Below are positions 7,431-14,954 of a DNA stretch of 17,238 nucleotides, one piece after another. The stretch spans positions 1 to 17,238 of the forward strand of contig CALEZT010000041.1 of NCBI GenBank assembly GCA_937927975.1. Reading direction: 5' to 3'. How positions within the stretch are numbered: position 1 is the first letter of the stretch; every line of letters begins with the position of its first letter. The stretch is from an uncultured Phycisphaerales bacterium (lineage in GTDB: Bacteria > Planctomycetota > Phycisphaerae > Sedimentisphaerales > Anaerobacaceae). The notes beneath the pieces were generated by a model, which was not told the DNA's origin, did not search any database, and saw only the letters and a list, made by a program, of their open reading frames with translations. Made by a program: the position numbers and the translations under genes.

Positions 7431-7489
7431 TGGATGATTGATGATTCGCGTCCGGCCGCACCCGCCGCCCCGCGGTCATCAATCATCCA
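7431..7489. repeat. Intergenic hairpin 5 (after the encapsulin gene)
   Basis: A 14-bp perfect inverted repeat, TGGATGATTGATGA (7431-7444) with TCATCAATCATCCA (7476-7489), encloses a 31-base, very GC-rich loop. The left arm continues a run of GATGATTGAC-like words from 7414. Unlike the others it does not precede a plus-strand gene, and no T-run follows. Confidence 0.8.
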
Positions 7490-7615
7490 CCTCCCTTCAG
7501 GGCAGGCCGGCAGCCCGCCGCACCAGCGGATTTCACCCCAGAAACACAGAGCCCACAGAGCAGGATAGAAGCCCCTCGCGCAGGCGCACGGCGAAGCAGC
7601 GGACAGATCACGGTC

Positions 7616-7907
7616 AATAGGGACAGTCCCTCCCAACTCCATTCGGGTCACCCATATAGGGTTCCTTGAGAGTACCGGGCGGTTAATAGGAACAGTCCCT
7701 CCCCACTCCAGAAGTTGCCTTTCATACGGACTCGGAGTCATTCGTGCGCGGGTCTTGTCATCCTGAACGCAGCGCAGCGAAGTGAAGGATCTGGCTCGCG
7801 ACCGAGAGAAACCTCTCATCCTGTGCCCAGGTCCTTCGGCTGCGCCTCAGGACGACAAATCCTCGCCGGCGCACAAGAGGCCGAGGGACAGTCCCTATTT
7901 GTCCCCC
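7616..7907. repeat. MITE-like block bounded by GGGACAGTCCC palindromes
   Basis: AATAGGGACAGTCCCT (7616-7631) and, in inverted orientation, AGGGACAGTCCCTATT (7885-7900) bound a block of about 290 bases. A second direct copy lies at 7685-7710 and matches 7616-7641 at 24 of 26 positions. Each copy is itself a palindrome (GGGAC-A-GTCCC). This is REP-like architecture; REP elements are often moved by a TnpA_REP (RAYT) transposase, and none is encoded in this window. Confidence 0.6.
7757..7856. repeat. Inverted repeat nested in the MITE-like block
   Basis: The left arm starts GTCATCCTGAACGCAGCG (from 7757) and the right arm ends CGCCTCAGGACGAC (to 7856). The arms pair imperfectly, including TCCTGA/TCAGGA and GAAGGATCT/AGGTCCTTC. 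It belongs to the class of dispersed 'CATCCTGAGCGAAGCGAAGGATC' repeats that I know from several bacterial phyla. Confidence 0.5.
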
Positions 7908-7934
7908 TCAAGCTGTCGAACATGCTCGGCGCGC

Positions 7935-7967
7935 AAAAAAGGGGCTGTACGACAGCCGTACAGCCCC
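7935..7967 (-). terminator. Intrinsic terminator of the PEP-CTERM gene
   Basis: On the minus strand GGGGCTGTACG (7967-7957) pairs perfectly over 11 bp with CGTACAGCCCC (7951-7941) around a five-base loop. Six T (7940-7935) follow. It lies about 25 bases after the stop codon. Confidence 0.95.
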
Positions 7968-7992
7968 GGAGTGGTCACAGAAATCAGGTGGA

Positions 7993-8667
7993 TTACAGCG
8001 CCTTGCGTCGTCGTATCCAGCCGACCAGACCCGTACCGAGCGTGCCGAGCAGGATCGCGCCGGGGGCGGGGATAGTGGCCGGCGCCCCGACCGTGAACAT
8101 GTGATAGTCCTCACCATCAGGGACCGTCCAGCTAATCGAATTGTATACACCGCTGAACTGGATGATACCATTGCCCTCCCGACCATAGAGGATGTTGCCC
8201 ACCTGCGAGAGAGAGGAAGAGGTCCCACCCCAATGGCCCGGGCCCTGTTGCAAAAGCGTAAACGGAGAGCTGAAAGTATACTGAGCCAGGTCTCCCCCGT
8301 TTCCAAGGCTCTGAATCGCGAGCACAGGGTTGAGCACCGGCACAGAGAACGTAATGGTATCGACGACGTTGTTGCCACCCACCAGGGTGATGCTTTCCTT
8401 GGCGGGGATAGGCGTATTGTCCACGATGCCCGGCTTGGCATACGTCCCGGGGAAGTTCCAATCGCCCATATCTGCACGATAGACCGTCTCCCCCGAATAC
8501 GTTACGTGGATGGTCCCGGTGGGAAAGGCGATAGTGCCCGATGCGGACCCAGGGGTACCGTACGTGGCGGGCAGCGTCCAATCCACCCAATAGACCGTCG
8601 CGGCATTTGCCGCCGTGCTTCCCAAACACAAACATGCCAGAACAACCAATCCTGCGAGTCCTCTCAT
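7993..8667 (-). CDS. Secreted PEP-CTERM-anchored protein of unknown function
   Basis: The 224-residue protein has a signal peptide (MRGLAGLVVLACLCLGSTAANA, shown in parts: charged MR, hydrophobic LAGLVVLACLCLG, cleavage ANA|AT at 22/23). It has a beta-rich middle of about 175 residues with many Gly, Thr and aromatic residues. It ends in a C-terminal sorting signal at about 199-224: PAPGAILLG, a hydrophobic helix, then RRRKAL. PEP-CTERM proteins are processed by an exosortase and placed in the envelope or extracellular matrix. The middle part resembles no family I can name; YADMGDWNFPGTY and VVDTITFSVPV suggest a lectin-like beta sandwich, but this is a guess. Two ATGs are adjacent (8670 and 8667); the second lies seven bases after GGAGG and is chosen. 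It has its own promoter and terminator and stands alone. Confidence 0.87.
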   Translation of the reverse strand: MRGLAGLVVLACLCLGSTAANAATVYWVDWTLPATYGTPGSASGTIAFPTGTIHVTYSGETVYRADMGDWNFPGTYAKPGIVDNTPIPAKESITLVGGNNVVDTITFSVPVLNPVLAIQSLGNGGDLAQYTFSSPFTLLQQGPGHWGGTSSSLSQVGNILYGREGNGIIQFSGVYNSISWTVPDGEDYHMFTVGAPATIPAPGAILLGTLGTGLVGWIRRRKAL

Positions 8668-8768
8668 CATTCCACCTCCAAAACAAAGACATGATATACA
8701 GTTTACGGATCGCCCATCCGACAAGGGCATCCCCAGCGGCAGGCGTCTTCCATCGCTACCTGTCGCCT

Positions 8769-8798
8769 ATTATATCAAAGCGGCACAGGTGCAGGCAA
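8769..8798 (-). promoter_or_regulatory. Promoter of the PEP-CTERM gene
   Basis: On the minus strand TTGCCT (8798-8793) and a perfect TATAAT (8774-8769) are 18 bases apart. The predicted transcript leader is about 95 bases and contains no riboswitch that I recognise. Confidence 0.6.
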
Positions 8799-9022
8799 AT
8801 GCCGAGGATCTCCGGCAAGAAGATCGTGCTCGCGACAGCCCTTTGGGTCTCGAATGCAGTGGGATTATGGGAATCAGGGGTCCGGCGGGCTCGAAGATTA
8901 TTCATCTCACAGGATTCGAAACGAGTGGAAGGGCGGGGTCAAGTCTCAACGATTAACTATTTGTTTCTTGAATAACGGACCCCGAGTGGATTCGCAATCC
9001 CCAGCACGCTCTCCGCGTGTTC

Positions 9023-9115
9023 CGCGACCTCTGCGGTTGGGATTCGTCGCGCGGGAAACGGGCCGCAGCGGCGGGCGGGGCTACGCGACCTGTGGCTTGT
9101 GACTCGTCGCCCGGG
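9023..9115. repeat. Imperfect direct repeat, about 61-base period
   Basis: CGCGACCT...GATTCGTCGCGCGGG (9023-9055) recurs as CGCGACCT...GACTCGTCGCCCGGG (9084-9115), with a few substitutions and one missing base. Confidence 0.4.
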
Positions 9116-9151
9116 GGAAGGAGTACGTAGAAATACGGATGGTTTTGGCTC

Positions 9152-9321
9152 ACCACAGAGGCACGGAGTTCACAGAGAAGACAGCTAAGTTATGCATTAA
9201 CAAAAAGTTGCCTCTCACTGTCTTGATCCTGGGATCTTGCTCCAATCTGCGTTCATCTGCCGATGATCTCTTCGCCTTGGCGGATCGGCCTTCCCTCCGC
9301 GTCCTCGGTGTCCTCTGTGGT
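9152..9321. repeat. Inverted repeat of the 'CCACAGAGG' class
   Basis: ACCACAGAGG (9152-9161) pairs with CCTCTGTGGT (9312-9321). The homology continues inward imperfectly (CACGGAG with CTCCGCGT). The inside (ATCTGCGTTCATCTGCC) is a common companion of this dispersed repeat class. A diverged copy of the right arm is at 9011-9039. Confidence 0.6.
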
Positions 9322-9427
9322 TGACGGATTTGTGATCTTCGCCCGCTAATGTCGTCGTACTACAAAGGCCTCGCATCTTGTTTTCTTGGCAAGGTTCTTT
9401 GCCGCAAGGGAAGGACAAGAGGAGGCA

Positions 9428-9529
9428 GCCGAAAGAAACGAAAGAAGGCGAAAAAGGGGAACGAGGGAAGGTTTGCGGTCAGGCTCGATGTTTTCTTCTT
9501 GTTTTTCGGCTTTTTTCGTTTCTTTCGGC
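9428..9529. repeat. Long imperfect hairpin with purine-rich arm
   Basis: The 28-base arms at 9428-9455 (GCCGAAAGAAACGAAAGAAG, then GCGAAAAA) and 9502-9529 are complementary at 26 of 28 positions. They enclose a 46-base loop. There is no adjacent T-run that would mark it as a terminator for a neighbouring gene. Confidence 0.75.
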
Positions 9530-9724
9530 TATGAGTTCTTGGGTTGCGGCCGGAGGCCGCACCGGGGGCTCTGTGTCTCCGTGGTGAATCCCGCATTTCG
9601 AATCCACGTGTGGGCTGAAGAGCCCGGCCGACAAACAGGTCCGACGTTTCCCCGGCAGTCGTTACTCCTGGGCGGGCAGGGGTTTATGATCCACAAAACA
9701 TTTGTTGATTTCTTTCGATTCATG

Positions 9725-9753
9725 TTGACATGCGACTATGGTCATATTATCAT
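9725..9753 (+). promoter_or_regulatory. Promoter of the HNH/AP2 gene
   Basis: A perfect TTGACA (9725-9730) and TATCAT (9748-9753) are 17 bases apart, in a locally AT-rich stretch about 95 bases before the start codon. Confidence 0.65.
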
Positions 9754-9845
9754 ACTCCTGAGGTCGGCCCGTGCGACCGGGCGGCTCGCGAACATCCGAG
9801 ACTGCGGGCCGGCGACACACAACCATACTCTGAAAGGGAGAGACC

Positions 9846-10559
9846 ATGGCGGAGCATTGTTTCAATTGCGTGTACTCGTTCTGGGACCGGGCCCAGATGG
9901 TGTGGAACCTCGCGCATCGGGTCATCACGCATCCGACGTGCGGGAATCAGCCGGACCATCCGGGGCACATCAGGCGGTGCCCCCTGGGCCCGGTGTGTCG
10001 GAACTACCGGCGCCGCCCGCCCAAGCCCGAGGGCAACAACGTCAAGACGATCCCCGTCGGCGGCGACTTCCACGCCTACGTGGACGCGGCGGACTTCGAA
10101 TGGCTGAACCGGTGGGTGTGGTATCTGCACGGGGAATATGCCGCCCGATGGGAGAGGGGCAAGATCATCTTTCTGCATCGGGAGGTGGCCAGGCCCCCCA
10201 AGGGGATGGTCGTGGACCACAAGAACCGCAACAAACTGGACAACACGCGGGAGAACCTGCGGGTCTGCACGAAGCAGGAGAACTCCTGCAATCGAAGCAA
10301 GAAGCGCGGCAGTTCGTCGCGATTCACGGGCGTGAGCTACTGTAAGTGGACCCACAAGTGGGACGCGAGGATCGGGATCGGCGGGAAACGCGTGAGACTT
10401 GGGCTCTATCAGGAGGACACCGAGGCGGCGCGGGCGTACGACTACAAAGCGGTCGAACTGTCCGGGGAATTCGCCCGGCTGAATTTCCCGGAGGAATGGC
10501 CGCCGGAGAGAATTCGGGAGGTCCACGCAAGGTGGATGGCGGACCAGGAGAACCCGTGA
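9846..10559 (+). CDS. HNH endonuclease with AP2 DNA-binding domain and N-terminal cysteine cluster
   Basis: The 237-residue protein has three parts. Residues 1-55 carry C5-x2-C8, C32, C45 and C51, which looks like a small zinc-binding module. Residues about 64-150 form an HNH nuclease domain of the homing-endonuclease type, with LHREVA (H111), VDHKNRNKLDN (D124-H125...N133) and ENLRVCT (N137). Residues about 159-218 form an AP2 domain (SRFTGVSY, KWDARI, KRVRLGLYQEDTEAARAYD). HNH-AP2 proteins are usually free-standing homing-type nucleases or phage/mobile proteins that bind and nick DNA. The start has GGGAGAG a few bases upstream, and a strong promoter precedes it. No intron or intein sign surrounds it, and it stands alone. 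Whether it is an active selfish nuclease or a domesticated DNA-binding protein is open. Confidence 0.87.
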   Translation: MAEHCFNCVYSFWDRAQMVWNLAHRVITHPTCGNQPDHPGHIRRCPLGPVCRNYRRRPPKPEGNNVKTIPVGGDFHAYVDAADFEWLNRWVWYLHGEYAARWERGKIIFLHREVARPPKGMVVDHKNRNKLDNTRENLRVCTKQENSCNRSKKRGSSSRFTGVSYCKWTHKWDARIGIGGKRVRLGLYQEDTEAARAYDYKAVELSGEFARLNFPEEWPPERIREVHARWMADQENP

Positions 10560-10882
10560 GACCGCGGCGTCAGGTCGGAGGGCGGGTTGGCTGGGAGATC
10601 TCGGAAACTTCGATTGCGGTTTGCGTTGCGATCTGGTATAAATGAGATTATCGGCAGTGAAGATGGGCGTTGGCCTGTCGCAATTGTCGTGGAGGTGAAG
10701 GGTCTTGCGTCGTTTACGGTGTGGTGTCGCGAGGTTGGGTTCTTCACGCAAGCGTGTGGGCGGCGCGCGGGCTGGCTTTGCGCGCGGCCGGTCGAGGGGG
10801 CAGGGAGAGGATCGCGTTCGCACAATTCCCGCTTTTGCAGTTCTTCTGGATCGGGTACTTCATTTTTTGAAAGGGAAATCCA
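10560..10882 (+). promoter_or_regulatory. Upstream region and long leader of the secreted multidomain protein
   Basis: A candidate promoter is TTGCGG (10614-10619) and TATAAA (10637-10642), 17 bases apart, which would give a leader of about 230 bases. Within it a strong GC hairpin pairs 10759-10768 with 10780-10789 at 9 of 10 positions. GAAAGGGAAA precedes the ATG. I see no known riboswitch and no gene here. Confidence 0.4.
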
Positions 10883-13678
10883 ATGCGTAAGATCAAAGAG
10901 TTGGGGCTGCTGGTCTGCCTCCTCGCGGCGGCCAACGCCGGGGCGGCGCCTTTCGCGGACGATTTCGACAGGCCGGACGGCAACGTGGGCAACGGGTGGA
11001 CGATTCTCAGGGACGGGACCGTCGAATCCCTCATCGTCAACAATGAGGTCCTCGTTGCGGGAACGACTTCCGCCTCCGCCTGGGTGCGTTGCGGCATCAG
11101 CCGGGTGGTGGTGGGAGAAACCAAGTTCTCCTGCGACTTCAAGAACGACGACGTCTTCAACTTCCATATGCAGATCACGCTGGGGAACACGGTGTGGAGC
11201 CAGGCGTATATCGAGGTCTATGCGTGGGCGGGCGGGCCCCTGCGATACGCCAACTCCCTCAACGGGAGCTGGCCTGCGGCCGGTTGGGTCGAATTCGGCA
11301 GCGCCAACGCCCAGACCGTCGCCGGACAGTACAACAACCTGATGATGGAGCTGGGCGAGGGCGGCGTGGTCACCGTCACTCTCAACGGCAAGCTGGTCGG
11401 CACGGTCACCAATCCCAGCCTGACCAAGATCGGGAGCGTGACCTTCGCCAGCGACGCCGACGCGAACACGAAGGGAAGCGTACACATCGACAACGTTCAG
11501 ATCGGCGACGTGGTTCGCGGCGTCGCCACGAACCCGAATCCCCCTGCCGGCGCGACCGACGTCCCGGCCGACGTCGTGCTCGGCTGGACGCCCGGCGAGT
11601 ACGCCGCGACGCACAATGTCTATCTGGGAACGAGCCAGCAGGACGTGACCGACGCCACCGCGGCCGACCCGAAAGGCACGCTGGTCAGCCAAGGCCAGGC
11701 GGACGCTGCCTATGCGACGCCAAGCCCGCTCGAATACGGCCAGACCTATTACTGGCGCGTCGACGAGGTCAACGCAGCCCCCGACAACACGGTCATCGCG
11801 GGTGCGGTCTGGTCCTTCACCGTCGAGCCCTACGTCTATCCCATCACCGGCGTGACCGCCACCGCGTCCAGCGCCCAGCCGGGCACGGGAGCACAGAACA
11901 CCGTCAATGGCTCCGGTCTCAATGCCAGCGATCAACATTCGACCGAGCTGATGCAGATGTGGATGAGCGCCGGGGTGCTGCCGAACTGGATTCAGTATGC
12001 ATTCGACAAGGTCTACAAGCTCGATGAGATGTGGGTCTGGAACTCCAACCAGTTGGTCGAGGCGTTCGTCGGCTTCGGCGCCAAGGACGTCACGGTCGAG
12101 TATTCCGTGGACGGCGCGACCTGGACGAAGCTCGAGGGAGTGCCTGAGTTTGCCTGGGCTCCCGGCTCGCCCACGTATACCGCGGACACCATTGTCGACT
12201 TCGGCGGCGCTTCGGCGAGGTATGTCAAGCTGACGATCGACACGAACTGGGGGGGCATGGCTCCTCAGGTCAGCCTCAGTGAAGTGCGGTTCTACTATCT
12301 TCCGACGCACGCACGCGGCCCGCAGCCGGCGGTTGCGGCGGCGGGCGTCGCCCTCGACACGGACCTCTACTGGCGGCCGGGACGCGATGCGGAATCGCAC
12401 GAGGTGTATCTGGGGACGGACCGGAACGCCTTGGCCCTGGTCGGCACTCCGACAGAGCACGCCTTTACACCCGCCTCGCTGAATTTCGGGACCGCCTACT
12501 ACTGGAAGGTGAACGAGATCGGCGGCGGCGGCCCCTACGAAGGCGACATCTGGAACTTCAGCACCCAGGAATATGCGACCGTCGACGACATGGAGAGCTA
12601 CAATGACGAGGACACGCGCATCTATGAGATCTGGGTCGATGGTCTGACCACCGGCGCCAGCGGTTCCCAGGTCGGTTACGACGTCGCGCCGTTCGCGGAG
12701 CGAAGGACCGTTCACACCGGCATGCAGGCGATGCCCTTCATCTACAACAACTCGGCCGCTCCGTTCTTCAGCGAGGCCGAGCGGGAGTTCTCGCCCGTTC
12801 AGAACTGGAGCGCCAACGGCGCCGACACGCTGAGCCTGTGGGTGCAGGGCGCCCCGTCGGCGTACCAGGAGAGCAACGGAGTCATCACGATGAGCGCGGC
12901 GGGACACGACATCTGGGACAACGCCGACGATTTCCGTTTCGCACACAAGACCCTCAACGGGGACGGCTCGATCGTGGTGAAGGTCGAGAGCCTCGTGAAC
13001 ACCAACGCCTGGGCGAAGGCCGGCGTGATGATCCGTCAGAGCCTCGATGCGGACTCGACGTTCGTCTACATGATCCAGTCGTTCAGCAGCGGGGTCTCGA
13101 TGGGCTGGCGTCCGACGACGGGAGCCACCTGCGGCAGCGGCACGCAGGCAGGGATCGCGGCGCCGCAGTGGGTCAAGCTGACCCGCAAGGGCAACGTCTT
13201 CACGGCGCAGTACAGCAGCAACGGGACCACGTGGACGGATCTGAAGGATGCCGCCGGGGCGATCGTATCGACGACGGTGGTCATGAACAACCCGGTGTAC
13301 GTCGGGCTGTGCGTGACCAGCCACAACACCGCGGCCACGACGACCGCGGTGATGTCGGGAGCCCAGGCCACAGGCAACGTCACGGGCGCCTCCTGGCAGG
13401 TGACCGCGATCGGCGACGATCCGCAGCCTGCGAACGATCCGGCGGACCTGTATGTGATCGTGCAGGACACCGCCGGCAAGACCGCCAAGGCGACGAATCC
13501 GACCGCGGTGACAACCGCCGGCTGGGCGCAGTGGCGGGTTCCGCTGAGCAGCCTGACAGGGGTAAACCTCAAGTCGGTGAAGAAGATAATCCTGGGCGTG
13601 GACAGCCGGACGAACCCGATCAAGGGGACTGGCCGGATCTACATCGACGACATAGGCTATGGCCATCCCCTGCAATGA
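10883..13678 (+). CDS. Large secreted multidomain beta-sandwich protein (discoidin and fibronectin-like modules)
   Basis: The 931-residue protein starts with a signal peptide (KIKELGLLVCLLAAANAGA, cleavage near residue 19-21). The modules are, in order: a concanavalin-like/LamG-type jelly roll (about 22-212, FADDFDRPDGNVGNGWTI); a fibronectin-like module (about 215-312, NPPAGATDVP...YLGTS...YYWRVDEVNA); an F5/8 type C (discoidin) domain (about 317-472); a second fibronectin-like module (about 474-563, EVYLGTD...YYWKVNEI); and a final carbohydrate-binding-like domain. That last domain begins at VDDMESYNDED (about 566) and ends at about 931, and appears to be split by an inserted DUF1349-like sandwich (about 660-828: DIWDNADDFRFAHKTLNGDGS, AKAGVMIRQSLDADS). 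No enzyme active site is recognised and there is no PEP-CTERM tail. A role in binding polysaccharide outside the cell is inferred. AAAGGG precedes the start. Confidence 0.88.
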   Translation: MRKIKELGLLVCLLAAANAGAAPFADDFDRPDGNVGNGWTILRDGTVESLIVNNEVLVAGTTSASAWVRCGISRVVVGETKFSCDFKNDDVFNFHMQITLGNTVWSQAYIEVYAWAGGPLRYANSLNGSWPAAGWVEFGSANAQTVAGQYNNLMMELGEGGVVTVTLNGKLVGTVTNPSLTKIGSVTFASDADANTKGSVHIDNVQIGDVVRGVATNPNPPAGATDVPADVVLGWTPGEYAATHNVYLGTSQQDVTDATAADPKGTLVSQGQADAAYATPSPLEYGQTYYWRVDEVNAAPDNTVIAGAVWSFTVEPYVYPITGVTATASSAQPGTGAQNTVNGSGLNASDQHSTELMQMWMSAGVLPNWIQYAFDKVYKLDEMWVWNSNQLVEAFVGFGAKDVTVEYSVDGATWTKLEGVPEFAWAPGSPTYTADTIVDFGGASARYVKLTIDTNWGGMAPQVSLSEVRFYYLPTHARGPQPAVAAAGVALDTDLYWRPGRDAESHEVYLGTDRNALALVGTPTEHAFTPASLNFGTAYYWKVNEIGGGGPYEGDIWNFSTQEYATVDDMESYNDEDTRIYEIWVDGLTTGASGSQVGYDVAPFAERRTVHTGMQAMPFIYNNSAAPFFSEAEREFSPVQNWSANGADTLSLWVQGAPSAYQESNGVITMSAAGHDIWDNADDFRFAHKTLNGDGSIVVKVESLVNTNAWAKAGVMIRQSLDADSTFVYMIQSFSSGVSMGWRPTTGATCGSGTQAGIAAPQWVKLTRKGNVFTAQYSSNGTTWTDLKDAAGAIVSTTVVMNNPVYVGLCVTSHNTAATTTAVMSGAQATGNVTGASWQVTAIGDDPQPANDPADLYVIVQDTAGKTAKATNPTAVTTAGWAQWRVPLSSLTGVNLKSVKKIILGVDSRTNPIKGTGRIYIDDIGYGHPLQ

Positions 13679-13711
13679 CGCCAGGGATCGATAGCCTCCT
13701 CTAACGACCGA

Positions 13712-13750
13712 GCGGGGCCTGTGTCCGCAAGACGCAGACCCCGCTTTTTT
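13712..13750 (+). terminator. Intrinsic terminator after the multidomain protein
   Basis: GCGGGGCCTGTG (13712-13723) pairs with CGCAGACCCCGC (13733-13744) at 11 of 12 positions including one G-T. Six T (13745-13750) follow. It lies about 35 bases after the stop. Confidence 0.92.
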
Positions 13751-13958
13751 CTGCGCTCTTATCGGCTTGCTGGGGCGGACGCTTGACTGGTATTGCGTTG
13801 GAGAGCGGGCCGTGTTGGTTCGGCGGGAATTGGACCCCTGCTCCGGCCGAGACCTTCGCGCTCGCCTCCGACTCCGGCGTGAACACGGGCCGGTTGAACG
13901 ACCCGGTCCGCACTTGAACGGGTTCCTGCATTTTTCTTGGATTCGTACGATTCTTCTC

Positions 13959-13987
13959 TTGCAGGTTCAACGGGGGGAATGCATAAT
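13959..13987 (+). promoter_or_regulatory. Putative promoter of the pseudopilin-like gene
   Basis: TTGCAG (13959-13964) and CATAAT (13982-13987) are 17 bases apart, about 130 bases before the start codon. The remaining sequence 13751-14117 shows no supportable gene. Confidence 0.45.
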
Positions 13988-14117
13988 GGATCTTTGTCGA
14001 GACCTGAGCAACTATTGATGACGACACCTTCGCGACGCGGGATGGGATCGGCGGTGGCGGTTCCTCGTCTTGGAGTCGTCGGAACCAGGGTTCTCTGGGG
14101 AGAAGGGAGCCGAAGCG

Positions 14118-14954
14118 ATGGGATGCAGGGAGAGACGAATTCGCCGATCGAGACTGCCTCCGGACGACCGAAGGGTCGCCTTCGCCCCAATTATCCATCG
14201 CAAATCATCCTTCATCAATTCCGATGGCTTCACCCTCATCGAATTGCTGGTCGTGATCTCGATTATTGCTCTGCTCATGGCGGTTCTGCTGCCGGTCCTG
14301 TCGCGGGCCCGTAAGCAAGCGAAAGCCATGGTGTGCCAAGCCAACCTGCGACAGTTGGGTGTCGCCTACTCTGCCTACATCGCCGAGAATGGCGGCAAGC
14401 TGCACGCACCCAAAACCCCGCATTATCTGCTCGTCCGCCTGCAGCCCTATCTGACCGATTCCAACGACATGCTGATTTGTCCGACAGCCCCTCGCCAATC
14501 GGCAAGCCCGGAAGTGGAGTTGAATGTCAAGGAGACCATGTGGTATCGTGAGCAGACCGGCGGCTACGGAAGCAACTTCCTTGTCGAGGGCGAGGGCTTC
14601 GAGCCCGGCGGGAGGACGTACGACCATTTGAAGGGGTGGGGGCACATCCCGGCGATGTTTGACTGTGGCCTCGCCCTGGTCTGGCCGAGGCACGACGACC
14701 CTCCGCCGGCATTCGACGGTGACTGTTCGACCGTGGAGACCCGCTGGGTCACCATGAGGATGGTATGTGTCAACCGCCATAGCGCACAGATCCGCATGCT
14801 CTTCCTGGACTGGTCGGTGCGCCCCGTGGGTCTGAAAGAACTCTGGACGCTCAAGTGGCATCGCCGGTTCGACACCGCAGGCAAATGGACCCAAGCCGGC
14901 GGCGCGAAGCCGGAGGACTGGCCGCAGTGGATGCGAGGATTCAAGGAGTACTGA
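14118..14954 (+). CDS. Prepilin-type (type II secretion pseudopilin-like) H-X9-D protein
   Basis: The 278-residue protein has a class III prepilin signal: a long basic leader, then G37|[24 protein letters not shown], with the conserved Glu at position 5 after the cleavage site (E42). A prepilin peptidase would cut and methylate it, and the hydrophobic helix anchors or polymerises it. The C-terminal part has the planctomycete H-X9-DG pattern in variant form: H221, nine residues, D231, then W instead of G ([22 protein letters not shown]). This LDW form is typical of the Phycisphaerae versions that I know, which occur in many copies per genome. The ATG at 14118 has GGGAG eight bases upstream; an ATG at 14070 in the same frame lacks a good site. 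The 36-residue leader is unusually long, and its second half is encoded by ATC/CAT-rich low-complexity DNA. Confidence 0.9.
   Translation: MGCRERRIRRSRLPPDDRRVAFAPIIHRKSSFINSDGFTLIELLVVISIIALLMAVLLPVLSRARKQAKAMVCQANLRQLGVAYSAYIAENGGKLHAPKTPHYLLVRLQPYLTDSNDMLICPTAPRQSASPEVELNVKETMWYREQTGGYGSNFLVEGEGFEPGGRTYDHLKGWGHIPAMFDCGLALVWPRHDDPPPAFDGDCSTVETRWVTMRMVCVNRHSAQIRMLFLDWSVRPVGLKELWTLKWHRRFDTAGKWTQAGGAKPEDWPQWMRGFKEY

Larger units (their letters stand above)
7490..7934. other. Gene-free, repeat-rich spacer
   Basis: No convincing gene is present. The spacer contains a CCCAGAAACACAGAGCCCACAGAG tract (7539-7562), which is one arm of the 'CACAGAG' repeat class seen again near 9152. The MITE-like block at 7616-7907 follows. 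The small open frames here have no recognisable product. Confidence 0.6.
8800..9724. other. Gene-free, repeat-dense intergenic region
   Basis: About 900 bases have no supportable gene on either strand. All open frames are short and have low-complexity or repeat-derived translations. The region is made of imperfect direct and inverted repeats (9023-9115, 9152-9321, 9428-9529). A further GGCTCTGTGTCTCCGTGGTG arm lies at about 9567-9586. The stretch 8800-9000 shows no clear structure. Confidence 0.6.

Noticed and set aside
7616..7907. CRISPR array
   Set aside because: The GGGACAGTCCC copies are irregularly spaced, differ in orientation and are only three; there are no cas genes.
8101..8694. A 197-residue plus-strand open frame
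   Set aside because: It is opposite the PEP-CTERM gene, which has a signal peptide, sorting signal, promoter and terminator.
8676..8768. Riboswitch in the leader of the PEP-CTERM gene
   Set aside because: A GGTAGCGATGG stretch on the minus strand briefly recalled a cyclic-di-GMP riboswitch, but the conserved core elements are missing.
10442..13675. A 1,077-residue open frame on the minus strand
   Set aside because: It lies opposite the secreted multidomain protein. Its translation is Arg/Asp/Val/His-rich with no domain or signal, as expected for the antisense of a high-GC gene.
13986..14018. Ten-codon open frame (MDLCRDLSNY) as a regulatory leader peptide
   Set aside because: It overlaps the putative -10 box and has no clear ribosome binding site or attenuator structure.
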